This document shows, piece after piece, positions 20,687 to 28,418 of a DNA stretch of 64,000 bases. Position numbers and translations under genes: made by a program. The notes beneath the pieces are model-generated. The model was given only the letters and a program-made list of their open reading frames with translations, did no database searches and was not told where the DNA came from. Positions within the stretch are counted from its first letter, which is position 1; every line of letters starts with the position of its first letter. This DNA is from Auritidibacter sp. Marseille-P8566 (GTDB taxonomy: Bacteria > Actinomycetota > Actinomycetes > Actinomycetales > Microbacteriaceae), in assembly GCA_945895375.1 (NCBI GenBank), contig CAMDEE010000003.1:1-64000 (forward strand), in the 5' to 3' direction.

Positions 20687-21138
20687 TGACCGAAGAAAAC
20701 TTCGAAAATAGAGAACGAGTAGAAACTGTTCGTCTCACACACCAAACTGGTTCAAACGTTGAAGGTGACATCTATGAAGCTGTTGGTGGCAAAACATTCT
20801 TCGTGAACCTTTGCGCAAAGTTCTACGAAGGCGTCTCTGAAGATCCACTTCTTAGACCTATGTATCCAGAAGAAGACTTGGGCCCTGCTGCTGAAAGATT
20901 GCAGCTGTTTCTAGAACAGTACTGGGGTGGACCAACTACCTACCAAGAACTACGAGGTCATCCAAGACTTCGTATGCGTCACATGGACTTCAAGATCAAC
21001 CCTGCAGCAAGAAAAGCATGGCTTACACATATGGAAGCAGCTCTAGTTGCTCAAGCGTTGCCTCCGCTTTATCACGCGCAGATGTGGGCTTATCTTGATC
21101 GAGCAGCAACAGCCATGCTCAACACCATGGAAGACTAA
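20686..21138 (+). CDS. glbO: Group II truncated haemoglobin (GlbO type)
   Basis: Small haem protein (150 residues) of the truncated globin fold, linked in relatives to oxygen, NO or peroxide chemistry. The block YEAVGGKTFFVNLCAKFYEGV, the proximal region LRMRHMDFKI and the C-terminal QMWAYLDRAATAMLN match GlbO. The first 30 residues are a short extension before the globin core. It is translationally coupled to the mscS-like gene. Its stop codon overlaps that of the convergent 21135-21872 gene. Confidence 0.92.
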   Translation: MTEENFENRERVETVRLTHQTGSNVEGDIYEAVGGKTFFVNLCAKFYEGVSEDPLLRPMYPEEDLGPAAERLQLFLEQYWGGPTTYQELRGHPRLRMRHMDFKINPAARKAWLTHMEAALVAQALPPLYHAQMWAYLDRAATAMLNTMED

Positions 21139-21872
21139 GGCTTTAGCGGAACGTAGTCTTTAGCAAACTTTGCTAAGACGTGACCGTGCTCTGAGGAGAG
21201 TCTTACCCAATCCCCCGATACATACCAAGGAACTATTTCACCTTCGGTTAGAAAACCAAGACCTGCAGCAACAAACGCTGAACCCATCGGTAGTGGGAAC
21301 TTATAGTCAAATGCTCTGCCCCATATTTCGCTTCTAACTCTGGCAGCAATAGGTCCACCAACTGATGCTGGAAGAGTTTCTGATACTTCAGCTATTCCCT
21401 TGCGAGCAATCTCAGTAAGTTCAGCCTCAGGAATCTCACCACCTAATTCCCAACCTGTTCTAGTTGGCGTTTCAGTACTCCAAGAAACCTGAGCTAATTC
21501 AAAATCAAGTGAGATCTGATTTGGAATAGAAGCGCTCTTGCTACTTAGATTAAGTAGTCGATCAGCAAGGCTGAGTTGTTCTTCCTGAACCTCACCTGCT
21601 GCCACAGATTGAACTCGCTCTAGTAAGTGGGCAATAAAAACGGTTACATCAAACTCGGTTGCCTCTGCTAATTTCAAAGTTCTCAGGCCTAGTACTAAAG
21701 GCGAATCTTCTTCATATTCACCGCTAAAGATAGGCGCTACATAAACGGTTAGGACATCGCCATAGGCCCTCAAACGAACTGCACCCTTCGGGTCCATGCG
21801 CTTAGCTCTATCTAGGTACTTACCGAGATCAAATACATCGGCGTTGCTGGGTAAAACAAAACTATTCTTCAT
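21135..21872 (-). CDS. Hypothetical protein, probably conserved in actinobacteria
   Basis: 245 residues with no motif I can tie to a function. No signal peptide or membrane segment is visible. The composition is mixed alpha/beta with an acidic bias and the C-terminal part is Trp-containing (VPWYVSGDWVRLSS). It starts two bases after the ettA stop on the same strand, so it is very probably co-expressed with ettA, and it ends overlapping the globin gene. The context hints at a translation-related or stress role, but that is only an inference. Confidence 0.8.
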   Translation of the reverse strand: MKNSFVLPSNADVFDLGKYLDRAKRMDPKGAVRLRAYGDVLTVYVAPIFSGEYEEDSPLVLGLRTLKLAEATEFDVTVFIAHLLERVQSVAAGEVQEEQLSLADRLLNLSSKSASIPNQISLDFELAQVSWSTETPTRTGWELGGEIPEAELTEIARKGIAEVSETLPASVGGPIAARVRSEIWGRAFDYKFPLPMGSAFVAAGLGFLTEGEIVPWYVSGDWVRLSSEHGHVLAKFAKDYVPLKP

Positions 21873-21874
21873 AC

Positions 21875-23557
21875 CTAGTCTCTGGTCAAGCGTCTATAGG
21901 TTGAACGATGTGGCTTAGCAGCCTCTGGTCCTAGACGAGCAATCTTGTTCTCTTCATAGCCTTGAAAGTTACCTTCGAACCAGTACCACTGGTCTGGGTT
22001 ATCGTCTGTACCCTCATACGCCAAGATGTGAGAGGCAACTCTGTCGAGGAACCATCTATCGTGAGTAATCACAACAGCACAACCAGGGAACTCAAGAAGA
22101 GCGTTCTCGAGAGAACCAAGAGTTTCAACATCCAAGTCGTTCGTTGGCTCATCGAGAAGCAATAGGTTTCCACCCTGCTTCAAGGTAAGAGCTAGGTTTA
22201 GACGGTTTCTTTCACCACCGGAAAGCACTCCAGCAGGCTTCTGCTGGTCTGGACCCTTGAATCCGAAGGCAGCAACATACGCTCTTGAAGGAACAGTAAC
22301 GTTTCCAACCTGTAAGAAGTCCAAACCATCAGAAACAACTTCAAACAAAGTCTTGTTTGGATCAATACCGCCACGAGACTGGTCAACGTAAGAAATGCTT
22401 ACAGTCTCACCAATCTTTAGTTCTCCACCATCAAGCTTTTCTAAACCAACAATCGTCTTGAACAGAGTTGATTTACCAACACCGTTAGGACCGATGATTC
22501 CAACAATTCCGTTTCTTGGCAGTGAGAAAGATAGGCCGCTGATAAGCGATCTACCTTCAAAACCTTTTTGCAGGTCTTTAGCTTCCAAAACAATCGAGCC
22601 AAGTCTTGGGCCAGGTGGAATCTGAATTTCTTCGAAGTCTAGTTTTCTAGTTCTGTCTGCTTCAGCAGCCATCTCTTCATAACGAGCAAGACGTGCCTTT
22701 GACTTAGTCTGACGAGCCTTAGCTGATGATCTAACCCACTCAAGTTCATCGGTAAGACGCTTAGCTAACTTGGCATCTTTCTTTCCCGCGACTTCTAGTC
22801 GCTCACGCTTTTTCTCTAAGTAGGTTGAGTAGTTTCCTTCGTACGGGTAAGCACGACCTCTATCTAGTTCCAGAATCCATTCAGCTACGTTATCGAGGAA
22901 GTATCTATCGTGAGTAACAGCAAGCACAGCACCTGGATACTTAGCTAGGTGCTGTTCAAGCCAGAGTACTGACTCAGCATCAAGGTGGTTAGTTGGCTCA
23001 TCAAGAAGAAGTAGGTCTGGCTTTTCTAGAAGCAATTTACAAAGAGCAACTCTTCTTCTTTCACCACCTGAAAGATGTGTAACTGCAGTATCTCCTGGCG
23101 GGCAACGAAGAGCATCCATAGCCTGCTCTAGTTGGTTATCAAGATCCCAAGCATCTAGGTGGTCAATCTCTTCTTGCAGCTGACCCATCTCCCCTAGCAG
23201 TGTGTCGTAATCGGCATCTGGGTTAGCAAGCTCAGCACTGATCTCGTTGAAACGATCAACCTTGGCTTTGATGTGGGCAACAGCTTCTTCAACGTTTCCA
23301 AGTACTGTCTTCTCTTCATTAAGCGGTGGCTCTTGAAGCAAGATACCAACTGTGTGACCTGGGCTCATTCTGGCTTCACCATTAGAAGGAGTGTCCATGC
23401 CAGCCATGATCTTTAGAACTGTTGACTTACCTGAACCGTTAGGACCAACAACACCGATCTTGGCACCTGGGTAGAAGGCCAAGGTTACGTCGTCAAGAAT
23501 GACCTTGTCGCCGTGGGCTTTACGCGCCTTAATCATCTGGTAAATAAACTCAGCCAT
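21875..23557 (-). CDS. ettA: ABC-F protein EttA, energy-dependent translational throttle
   Basis: Soluble tandem ATPase that binds the ribosomal E site and gates the first elongation step according to ATP/ADP; not a transporter. The 560 residues hold two ABC domains with Walker A motifs GPNGSGKST and GPNGVGKST, LSGGERRR and LSGGERNR signatures, and Walker B LLLLDEPTN/D motifs. Between them is the linker (PtIM) with charged helices (about 240-300), including the EELWVRSS-like EttA block. Length and arm insert fit EttA rather than antibiotic-resistance ABC-F proteins. The ribosome binding site AAGGGA precedes the ATG. The leader holds a striking inverted repeat. Confidence 0.95.
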   Translation of the reverse strand: MAEFIYQMIKARKAHGDKVILDDVTLAFYPGAKIGVVGPNGSGKSTVLKIMAGMDTPSNGEARMSPGHTVGILLQEPPLNEEKTVLGNVEEAVAHIKAKVDRFNEISAELANPDADYDTLLGEMGQLQEEIDHLDAWDLDNQLEQAMDALRCPPGDTAVTHLSGGERRRVALCKLLLEKPDLLLLDEPTNHLDAESVLWLEQHLAKYPGAVLAVTHDRYFLDNVAEWILELDRGRAYPYEGNYSTYLEKKRERLEVAGKKDAKLAKRLTDELEWVRSSAKARQTKSKARLARYEEMAAEADRTRKLDFEEIQIPPGPRLGSIVLEAKDLQKGFEGRSLISGLSFSLPRNGIVGIIGPNGVGKSTLFKTIVGLEKLDGGELKIGETVSISYVDQSRGGIDPNKTLFEVVSDGLDFLQVGNVTVPSRAYVAAFGFKGPDQQKPAGVLSGGERNRLNLALTLKQGGNLLLLDEPTNDLDVETLGSLENALLEFPGCAVVITHDRWFLDRVASHILAYEGTDDNPDQWYWFEGNFQGYEENKIARLGPEAAKPHRSTYRRLTRD

Positions 23558-23576
23558 TTTGGTCCCTTAAAGATAA

Positions 23577-23674
23577 ATGCGACACTCACAATCAAGTCCG
23601 CTCGGGATAAGTATATCCGACAGTAATCAGTGCTTAGGTGCCTAAATCTGCTTCGTTGAAGGTGAGTGTCGCAT
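23577..23674 (-). repeat. 13-bp perfect inverted repeat in the ettA leader
   Basis: Arms at 23577-23589 and 23662-23674 are exact reverse complements, 72 bases apart. Inside lie a small hairpin (GGATA/TATCC around 23605-23618) and a -10-like TATACT. The proximal arm ends about 20 bases before the ettA start and just upstream of its AAGGGA site. On the minus strand the distal arm begins with an ATG opening a ten-codon reading frame (23674-23642) without a visible ribosome binding site. It could be an RNA switch, an operator pair, or a vestigial element. Confidence 0.6.
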
Positions 23675-23676
23675 AC

Positions 23677-23710
23677 CAGCAGCCGAGAGTTAGGGGCAGG
23701 CGACTGCTGG
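23677..23710 (-). terminator. Hairpin after ssb
   Basis: CCAGCAGCCG (23677-23686) pairs with CGACTGCTGG (23701-23710), with one G-U pair in the minus-strand RNA and a 14-base loop, 10 bases past the ssb stop. No U-tract follows, so it may only partly stop transcription into ettA. Confidence 0.5.
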
Positions 23711-23720
23711 ATCCTTTGGA

Positions 23721-24176
23721 CTAGATCTTAGCTAGAGCTTTCTCTTTGCCTTTAGTAACTGGCTCGTCATCTTCGTGTTCATCAGGAGCTGGAGCATTAT
23801 CCTGATCACTCTCGCGGATGTTCACTGTTCTGGTGAAAGTGCTAGACCCCCACATCAAGTCATGGCCGACGCTTTCGGCTTCTAGTTCAACTGATGTTCC
23901 TGCTCGTTCTCCGTTATCCCAGTCTCGAACTCTTAGTCGACCGGTTACTAGAACGCGGTCTCCCTTGGAGATTGAAACAGCAGAGTTGACTGCAAGTTGA
24001 CGAAATGAAGTGATGGTGAACCAGTTGGTTTCAGCATCAACCCAACGGTTAAGCTGCTTGTCATATTTACGCAATGATGCTGCTAGACGAAATGAAGTGA
24101 TTGGTAAGCCATCTTGGGTTACCAGATGTCTTGGAGTTGTTGCGACTAATCCGGTGACTGTGTACTGATCTGACAT
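23721..24176 (-). CDS. ssb: Single-stranded DNA-binding protein, SsbB-like paralogue
   Basis: OB-fold protein binding single-stranded DNA; 151 residues. The N-terminal 110 residues carry the SSB fold (WFTITSFRQLAVN, KGDRVLVTGRLRVRDW). The tail is short and ends KGKEKALAKI, without the acidic DDDIPF tip that recruits repair partners in the main SSB. The location next to ettA matches the second SSB (SsbB type) of mycobacteria, so the principal ssb is probably elsewhere. The start ATG at 24176 has an AGAAAGG ribosome binding site that is buried in a hairpin. Confidence 0.9.
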   Translation of the reverse strand: MSDQYTVTGLVATTPRHLVTQDGLPITSFRLAASLRKYDKQLNRWVDAETNWFTITSFRQLAVNSAVSISKGDRVLVTGRLRVRDWDNGERAGTSVELEAESVGHDLMWGSSTFTRTVNIRESDQDNAPAPDEHEDDEPVTKGKEKALAKI

Positions 24177-24183
24177 GTGTTGC

Positions 24184-24217
24184 CTTTCTGAAAAGTTTTC
24201 ATAACTGATTCAGAAAG
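24184..24217 (-). promoter_or_regulatory. Hairpin enclosing the ssb ribosome binding site
   Basis: CTTTCTGAA (24184-24192) and TTCAGAAAG (24209-24217) are a perfect 9-bp inverted repeat, with four further pairs (AGTT/AACT) in the loop. In the ssb mRNA the 3' arm contains the AGAAAG of the ribosome binding site, only seven bases before the start codon, so folding would hide it. Confidence 0.6.
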
Positions 24218-24269
24218 ATTGCCAAGAAAAAAGAAAAGCTGCTTTAGTTTTCCACAGCCCCAAAAAGAC

Positions 24270-24791
24270 TTACTTCAAATACTCGGTGAATGAAGAACTG
24301 GTTTTTGCCATCTTGCCGCTTACAACCGTTTGGCAGTAGGCGTTACCTGGATTGTTTGAGAAATAGTTCTGGTGGTAATCCTCAGCAGGCCAGAAGATTT
24401 CAAGTGGTTGCAAGGTGGTGACTATTTCGCCATCCCACATAGTTGCTGCTCGCTCTAGAGCTTTCTCAAATAGTTCTTTTTGCTCTTCACCTTGGTAGAA
24501 CATAGCTGAACGATAGCTTGAGCCAATGTCGTTACCCTGACGGTTTAGCTGCCTTGGGTCATGAACTGTGAAGTAAAGATCTAGGACAACTTCAGCACTA
24601 ATGATTGACTCATCGAAGATGACCTTGGCAACCTCGGCATGGCCGGTCTTTTCACTGCAAACCTCTTCATAGGTTGGGTTGGAGGTATGCCCACCCGCAT
24701 AACCACATTCAACATCGATGATTCCCTTGAACTGTGAGTAAGAAGAGTCAAGGCACCAGAAACAACCGCCGGCAAGTACAAATTCAGTCAT
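24270..24791 (-). CDS. msrA: Peptide-methionine (S)-S-oxide reductase
   Basis: Repairs oxidised methionine in proteins using thioredoxin; cytoplasmic, 173 residues. The catalytic Cys is C10 in the invariant GGCFWC motif. The GYAGG and later YHQNYF motifs are present, with no fused MsrB domain. The ATG at 24791 lies six bases after TAGGCT on the minus strand and no ribosome binding site is seen, so it is probably leaderless. It is divergent from the EamA gene with only 22 bases between start codons. With glutathione peroxidase further on, it belongs to an oxidative-damage set. Confidence 0.96.
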   Translation of the reverse strand: MTEFVLAGGCFWCLDSSYSQFKGIIDVECGYAGGHTSNPTYEEVCSEKTGHAEVAKVIFDESIISAEVVLDLYFTVHDPRQLNRQGNDIGSSYRSAMFYQGEEQKELFEKALERAATMWDGEIVTTLQPLEIFWPAEDYHQNYFSNNPGNAYCQTVVSGKMAKTSSSFTEYLK

Positions 24792-24797
24792 GGCTCT

Positions 24798-24807
24798 AGC
24801 CTAGGGT
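24798..24807. promoter_or_regulatory. Overlapping divergent -10 boxes for msrA and the EamA gene
   Basis: TAGGCT on the minus strand (24803-24798) is six bases from the msrA ATG. TAGGGT on the plus strand (24802-24807) is six bases from the GTG of the EamA gene. The two boxes share 24802-24803, so polymerase can hardly occupy both at once. Confidence 0.6.
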
Positions 24808-24813
24808 TATTAG

Positions 24814-25752
24814 GTGAACAGAGTTGCAAATAGAAACCCAGTTGTTGGAGTTACCGCCGTATCCTTTGCAGCGCTAATGTTCGGCTTCAACGCTTCAAGC
24901 GTCAAAATAATCCTCGGTACTGAAATCAGCCCTGAGCAGCTGGTGCTCTTGAGATCAACCTTCACAGCAGTGCTGGCTGGATTTTTTCTTCTACTTACAA
25001 ACAAGAAGGCCTTTAGGGTTACTAAGAAAGAACTACCAGTCCTTATCTTCTATGGAATCTTCGGCATCGCTTTGATGCAGTGGTCTTACTCAAATGCAGT
25101 AAGTCTTCTCCCAATCAGCGTTGCCCTACTTATTGAATACACAGCGATCGTCATAGTCCCACTAGTGTCACTTTTGCTATTCAAAGACAAGGTAAGACCG
25201 AGGCTTTGGTTTGGTATTGCTGCTGTTCTTATGGGCTTAGCGATAGTTAGCAATGTATGGGATTCAGATTTGAACCCAGCTGGAGTTGCTTGGGCCTGCA
25301 TGGCAGCCGTATGCCTAAGCATTTACTTCCTGATCGGAGAGCACACTCAGCGTAAGCGTGATGCAATGTCCACGCTGTTTTATACGTTCGCTGTCGCAGC
25401 TGTGTTCTGGACAATCCTGAACTTGATAAACCCAGCCAAGATGATTGACATGAATCTAGTTTTCAATTTGGGCGGAAACCTAGATCACATCTCCATGCCG
25501 GTATGGGCAGGACTTCTATGGATAGGCATCATGGGTTCATTTATCCCTATGCTTCTTGACTACATTGCCCTAGGCAATTTATCGGCCACAGCTGTTGGAG
25601 TTATCGCTACCGCTGAGACTGTGTTTGCAACCGTTTTTGCTTGGGCTTGGCTCGACGAATCAATGACAACACTTGAGGTCATTGGCGGTTTAATAGTGGT
25701 AGCAGGAATTGTTCTTGCTGAAACATCCAGAATGAACTCGATTAAGGTCTAA
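24814..25752 (+). CDS. EamA/DMT family transporter
   Basis: Inner-membrane exporter or importer of the drug/metabolite transporter superfamily: 312 residues with about ten hydrophobic helices arranged as two EamA repeats (about 10-140 and 155-305). The start is a GTG placed six bases after TAGGGT, apparently leaderless. The substrate is unknown. It immediately precedes a small membrane protein (start directly after its stop) and the putrescine-type gene set, so a polyamine or amino-acid substrate is conceivable but not shown. Confidence 0.88.
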   Translation: MNRVANRNPVVGVTAVSFAALMFGFNASSVKIILGTEISPEQLVLLRSTFTAVLAGFFLLLTNKKAFRVTKKELPVLIFYGIFGIALMQWSYSNAVSLLPISVALLIEYTAIVIVPLVSLLLFKDKVRPRLWFGIAAVLMGLAIVSNVWDSDLNPAGVAWACMAAVCLSIYFLIGEHTQRKRDAMSTLFYTFAVAAVFWTILNLINPAKMIDMNLVFNLGGNLDHISMPVWAGLLWIGIMGSFIPMLLDYIALGNLSATAVGVIATAETVFATVFAWAWLDESMTTLEVIGGLIVVAGIVLAETSRMNSIKV

Positions 25753-25998
25753 ATGTCTAAGCGTGAAATCAGCAACAACTCTCTAGCCATGATTGCAACG
25801 GTTGCCCTGGTGGGCATCCTGGCTTCAGCTATTGGGTTCTTTAGCCCTGATTGGTGCACTGTTCCCCAGCAAGATGACTGGACTAGCTGTGCAGCTATCG
25901 CAGAGCAGAGAAACATTGGTTCAATAGTTCTGCTTGTTGTCTGTGTCCTAGGTTTTGCCCTTTCGATAGCCAAACGAAGTAAGCCTTCACGCGATTAG
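25753..25998 (+). CDS. Small membrane protein, two helices
   Basis: 81 residues: a hydrophobic helix at about 12-30, a short polar loop with two cysteines (CTVPQQDDWTSC), a second helix at about 54-70 and a basic tail. I recognise no family. The ATG follows the EamA stop directly (TAAATG), so translation is coupled and the protein may assist or modulate that transporter. The TAG stop codon also forms the first half of the -10 box of the next gene. Confidence 0.75.
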   Translation: MSKREISNNSLAMIATVALVGILASAIGFFSPDWCTVPQQDDWTSCAAIAEQRNIGSIVLLVVCVLGFALSIAKRSKPSRD

Positions 25999-26001
25999 GC
26001 T
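25996..26001 (+). promoter_or_regulatory. -10 box of a leaderless promoter (PLP decarboxylase)
   Basis: TAGGCT, of which TAG is the stop codon of the preceding gene, followed by six bases and the ATG at 26008. This would give the decarboxylase-aguB-aguA operon its own start inside the gene string. Confidence 0.55.
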
Positions 26002-26007
26002 TTAGTC

Positions 26008-27399
26008 ATGACAAGCAAAGCCGCTGCAAAGATGCATAGCTCAACTCCTGAGACTATTGCTCTTCGCGAAGATGTAATCAATTACGCACGCGAACGAATG
26101 GCTCTTGATCCTGCTCCCCTTGATGGACCACAAACTCTCAAGTTCTTACAAAAACATGCCAGTGGAACTATCTCTGAAAAAGGTTTGGGCGGCAAGAAAG
26201 CGCTCAAAGTATTTGAAGATGTTTTAGCCCCTGCGTGCATTTCAACAGATCACCCTGGTTACCTGAGTTTTATTCCTGTTGCCCCAACTAAAGCTGCAAC
26301 ACTATTCGACCTAGTTGTTTCCGCTACATCTGTTTACGGTGGTTCATGGCTTGAAGGTTCGGGTGCAGTATTTGCTGAGAATGAGGTTCTCTCATGGTTA
26401 GCCAAAGAAGTTGGTTTACCTAAATCAGCTGGCGGAGTATTTGTTCAAGGTGGGTCTCTGGGTAATCTATCTGCACTTGTCACAGCGAGACACACAGCAA
26501 ATGCTGCTCGAAAGAAGGAAGGAAAGAAACTTCCTAAGCGCTGGTCCATCATTGCCTCTAAGGAATCACACTCTTCCCTTAAGGCAGCTGCAAGAGTCAT
26601 GGACATTGATGTTGTCATAGCTGATGTTGATAGCGATGGCAGACTTCGTGGCAAAGCAGTATTGGATGCAGCAAAGAAAATCAAGGATGGCCTCTTTGCA
26701 GTTGTTGCTACCTCGGGAACCACAAACTTTGGAATAGTAGATCGCCTAGATGAAGTAGGTGCTGCTGCTAAGAAACTAGGTGCTTGGTATCACATTGATG
26801 GAGCTTACGGTCTTGCGGGAATTCTAGATCCAGGAAGTAAGAAGCTATTCAAGGGAACCGAAAAGGCAGATTCGTTTATTGTTGATCCACACAAGTGGCT
26901 CTTTACTCCCTTTGATTGCTGTGCTTTGGTTTATAGAAAGCCTTCTTTAGCAGCTGCTGCTCACACTCAACACGGTGAATACCTAGACACTCTTACTGAT
27001 GGCGGCGATTACAACCCAAGCGATTACGCATACAACCTAACTAGAAGAGCACGGGGTTTACCGCTTTGGTTCTCTCTTGCTACCTATGGAGTCAAGGCGT
27101 ATAGAACTGCTATTGCAGAGAACATAAAGCTTGCCCATCAGATTGCCGATGTCATCAGAAAAAAGCCAGATCTAAAACTAGTCAGGGAACCAGAGCTTTC
27201 TATTGTTGTGTTCGAAAAACAAGGTTGGAAGTTAGCTGACTATGAATCCTGGTCAGATCGAATCTTGAAGCAGGAACTTGGCTTTGTTGTTCCTAGCTCA
27301 CACAACGGCAAACCAAATGCCAGATTTGCAATAGTGAACCCAAGAACTGATTTGAAACTTCTTGTTCGTCTTCTTGATTCAATGGATGAAGGTAAATGA
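26008..27399 (+). CDS. Group II PLP-dependent amino-acid decarboxylase, candidate arginine decarboxylase
   Basis: Fold-type I enzyme removing CO2 from an amino acid; 463 residues. The PLP lysine is K296 in VDPHKWLF, the ring-stacking/Asp block is YHIDGAYG, and the HTANAAR and SLGNLSAL regions match the aromatic/glutamate/diaminobutyrate decarboxylase family. Substrate cannot be read directly. It overlaps aguB by four bases, and aguB overlaps aguA, so these three are one operon. AguA needs agmatine, which is decarboxylated arginine, and no other decarboxylase is present in the window. This makes arginine the most economical substrate, but aromatic amino acids or glutamate remain possible. Confidence 0.85.
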   Translation: MTSKAAAKMHSSTPETIALREDVINYARERMALDPAPLDGPQTLKFLQKHASGTISEKGLGGKKALKVFEDVLAPACISTDHPGYLSFIPVAPTKAATLFDLVVSATSVYGGSWLEGSGAVFAENEVLSWLAKEVGLPKSAGGVFVQGGSLGNLSALVTARHTANAARKKEGKKLPKRWSIIASKESHSSLKAAARVMDIDVVIADVDSDGRLRGKAVLDAAKKIKDGLFAVVATSGTTNFGIVDRLDEVGAAAKKLGAWYHIDGAYGLAGILDPGSKKLFKGTEKADSFIVDPHKWLFTPFDCCALVYRKPSLAAAAHTQHGEYLDTLTDGGDYNPSDYAYNLTRRARGLPLWFSLATYGVKAYRTAIAENIKLAHQIADVIRKKPDLKLVREPELSIVVFEKQGWKLADYESWSDRILKQELGFVVPSSHNGKPNARFAIVNPRTDLKLLVRLLDSMDEGK

Positions 27400-28418
27400 A
27401 AGTAACAATTGCTCCTGCTCTCCCACCGCTAAGCCGAGTGAAAGATCAAACTAGAAAACCAATCAGAGTTGCTCTAGTTCAGATGCACTGGGAAGAAGAT
27501 GAAAAGCTTAACCTAGCAAATCTAAATAAAGGTATTGAGCTGGCAGCAAACGCTGGAGCACAAATGGTATTCCTACCAGAACTCACTCTAAGTAGATACC
27601 CAGCAGATAAATTGCCTAACGGTAAACCTTCCGCTATTGCAGAAGACCTAGAAGGCAAAACTTTTCAGTTTGCTAAAGCAGCTGCTGAAAAACACAGCAT
27701 CTATGTTCATGCCTCTCTCTATGAAGACACCGAACTAGAAGATGGCAGAGGAACAAACGTTGCGATCATGGTAAACCCTGAGGGTGAACTAATTGCATAC
27801 ACTCCTAAACTTCACATTCCGGTTACCGCTGGTTACTACGAAGATAAATACTTTGCCCCTGGCCCTAACACTCCAGATGGCTACCCAGTTTATGAACTTG
27901 AGATTGGCGAGGATGCAACTCTTGCTAGCTTCGGCCTGCCAACCTGTTGGGATGAATGGTTCCCTGAGGTTGCCAGAGCTTATTCACTTCAAGGAGCAGA
28001 AGTTCTTGTTTATCCAACAGCCATTGGTTCTGAACCTGATCACCCCGATTTCGACACAGCACCGCTATGGCAGCAGGTAATTGTTGGTAACGGTATCGCT
28101 AACGGAACCTTCATGATTGTTCCTAACCGCTGGGGTCACGAAGGTGCATTGAACTTCTACGGTTCTTCATTCATCTCAGACCCGTACGGTCGAGTATTAG
28201 CAAGTGCTTCAAGAGATCAAGATGAAGTTCTTGTTGTTGACCTTGACCTAGATCAGCGCAGAGACTGGCTAGACCTATTCCCTTTCCTCGCCACCAGAAG
28301 ACCTGATACCTACCAAGCTCTAGTCAATCCCGTTGTCAATCACAGAACTGAATCAGGTGACGGCATTGATGGTGGCATCGCAGGTGTTGAGCAAAACACT
28401 ACAGAGGATCTGCAATGA
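27396..28418 (+). CDS. aguB: N-carbamoylputrescine amidase
   Basis: Nitrilase-superfamily hydrolase converting N-carbamoylputrescine to putrescine, CO2 and ammonia. The 340 residues carry the Glu-Lys-Cys triad: E62 in FLPELTLSRYP, K138 in TPKLHIP and C184 in LPTCWDEWFPE; the last matches the AguB-type CWDQWFPE. About 20 N-terminal and 20 C-terminal residues extend beyond the usual core. It overlaps both neighbours by four bases (ATGA). The pairing with agmatine deiminase makes the assignment strong. Confidence 0.93.
   Translation: MKVTIAPALPPLSRVKDQTRKPIRVALVQMHWEEDEKLNLANLNKGIELAANAGAQMVFLPELTLSRYPADKLPNGKPSAIAEDLEGKTFQFAKAAAEKHSIYVHASLYEDTELEDGRGTNVAIMVNPEGELIAYTPKLHIPVTAGYYEDKYFAPGPNTPDGYPVYELEIGEDATLASFGLPTCWDEWFPEVARAYSLQGAEVLVYPTAIGSEPDHPDFDTAPLWQQVIVGNGIANGTFMIVPNRWGHEGALNFYGSSFISDPYGRVLASASRDQDEVLVVDLDLDQRRDWLDLFPFLATRRPDTYQALVNPVVNHRTESGDGIDGGIAGVEQNTTEDLQ

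Noticed and set aside
23577-23674. Miniature transposable element with 13-bp terminal repeats
   Set aside because: No target-site duplication flanks it and no second copy was noticed in the window; kept as a regulatory repeat instead.
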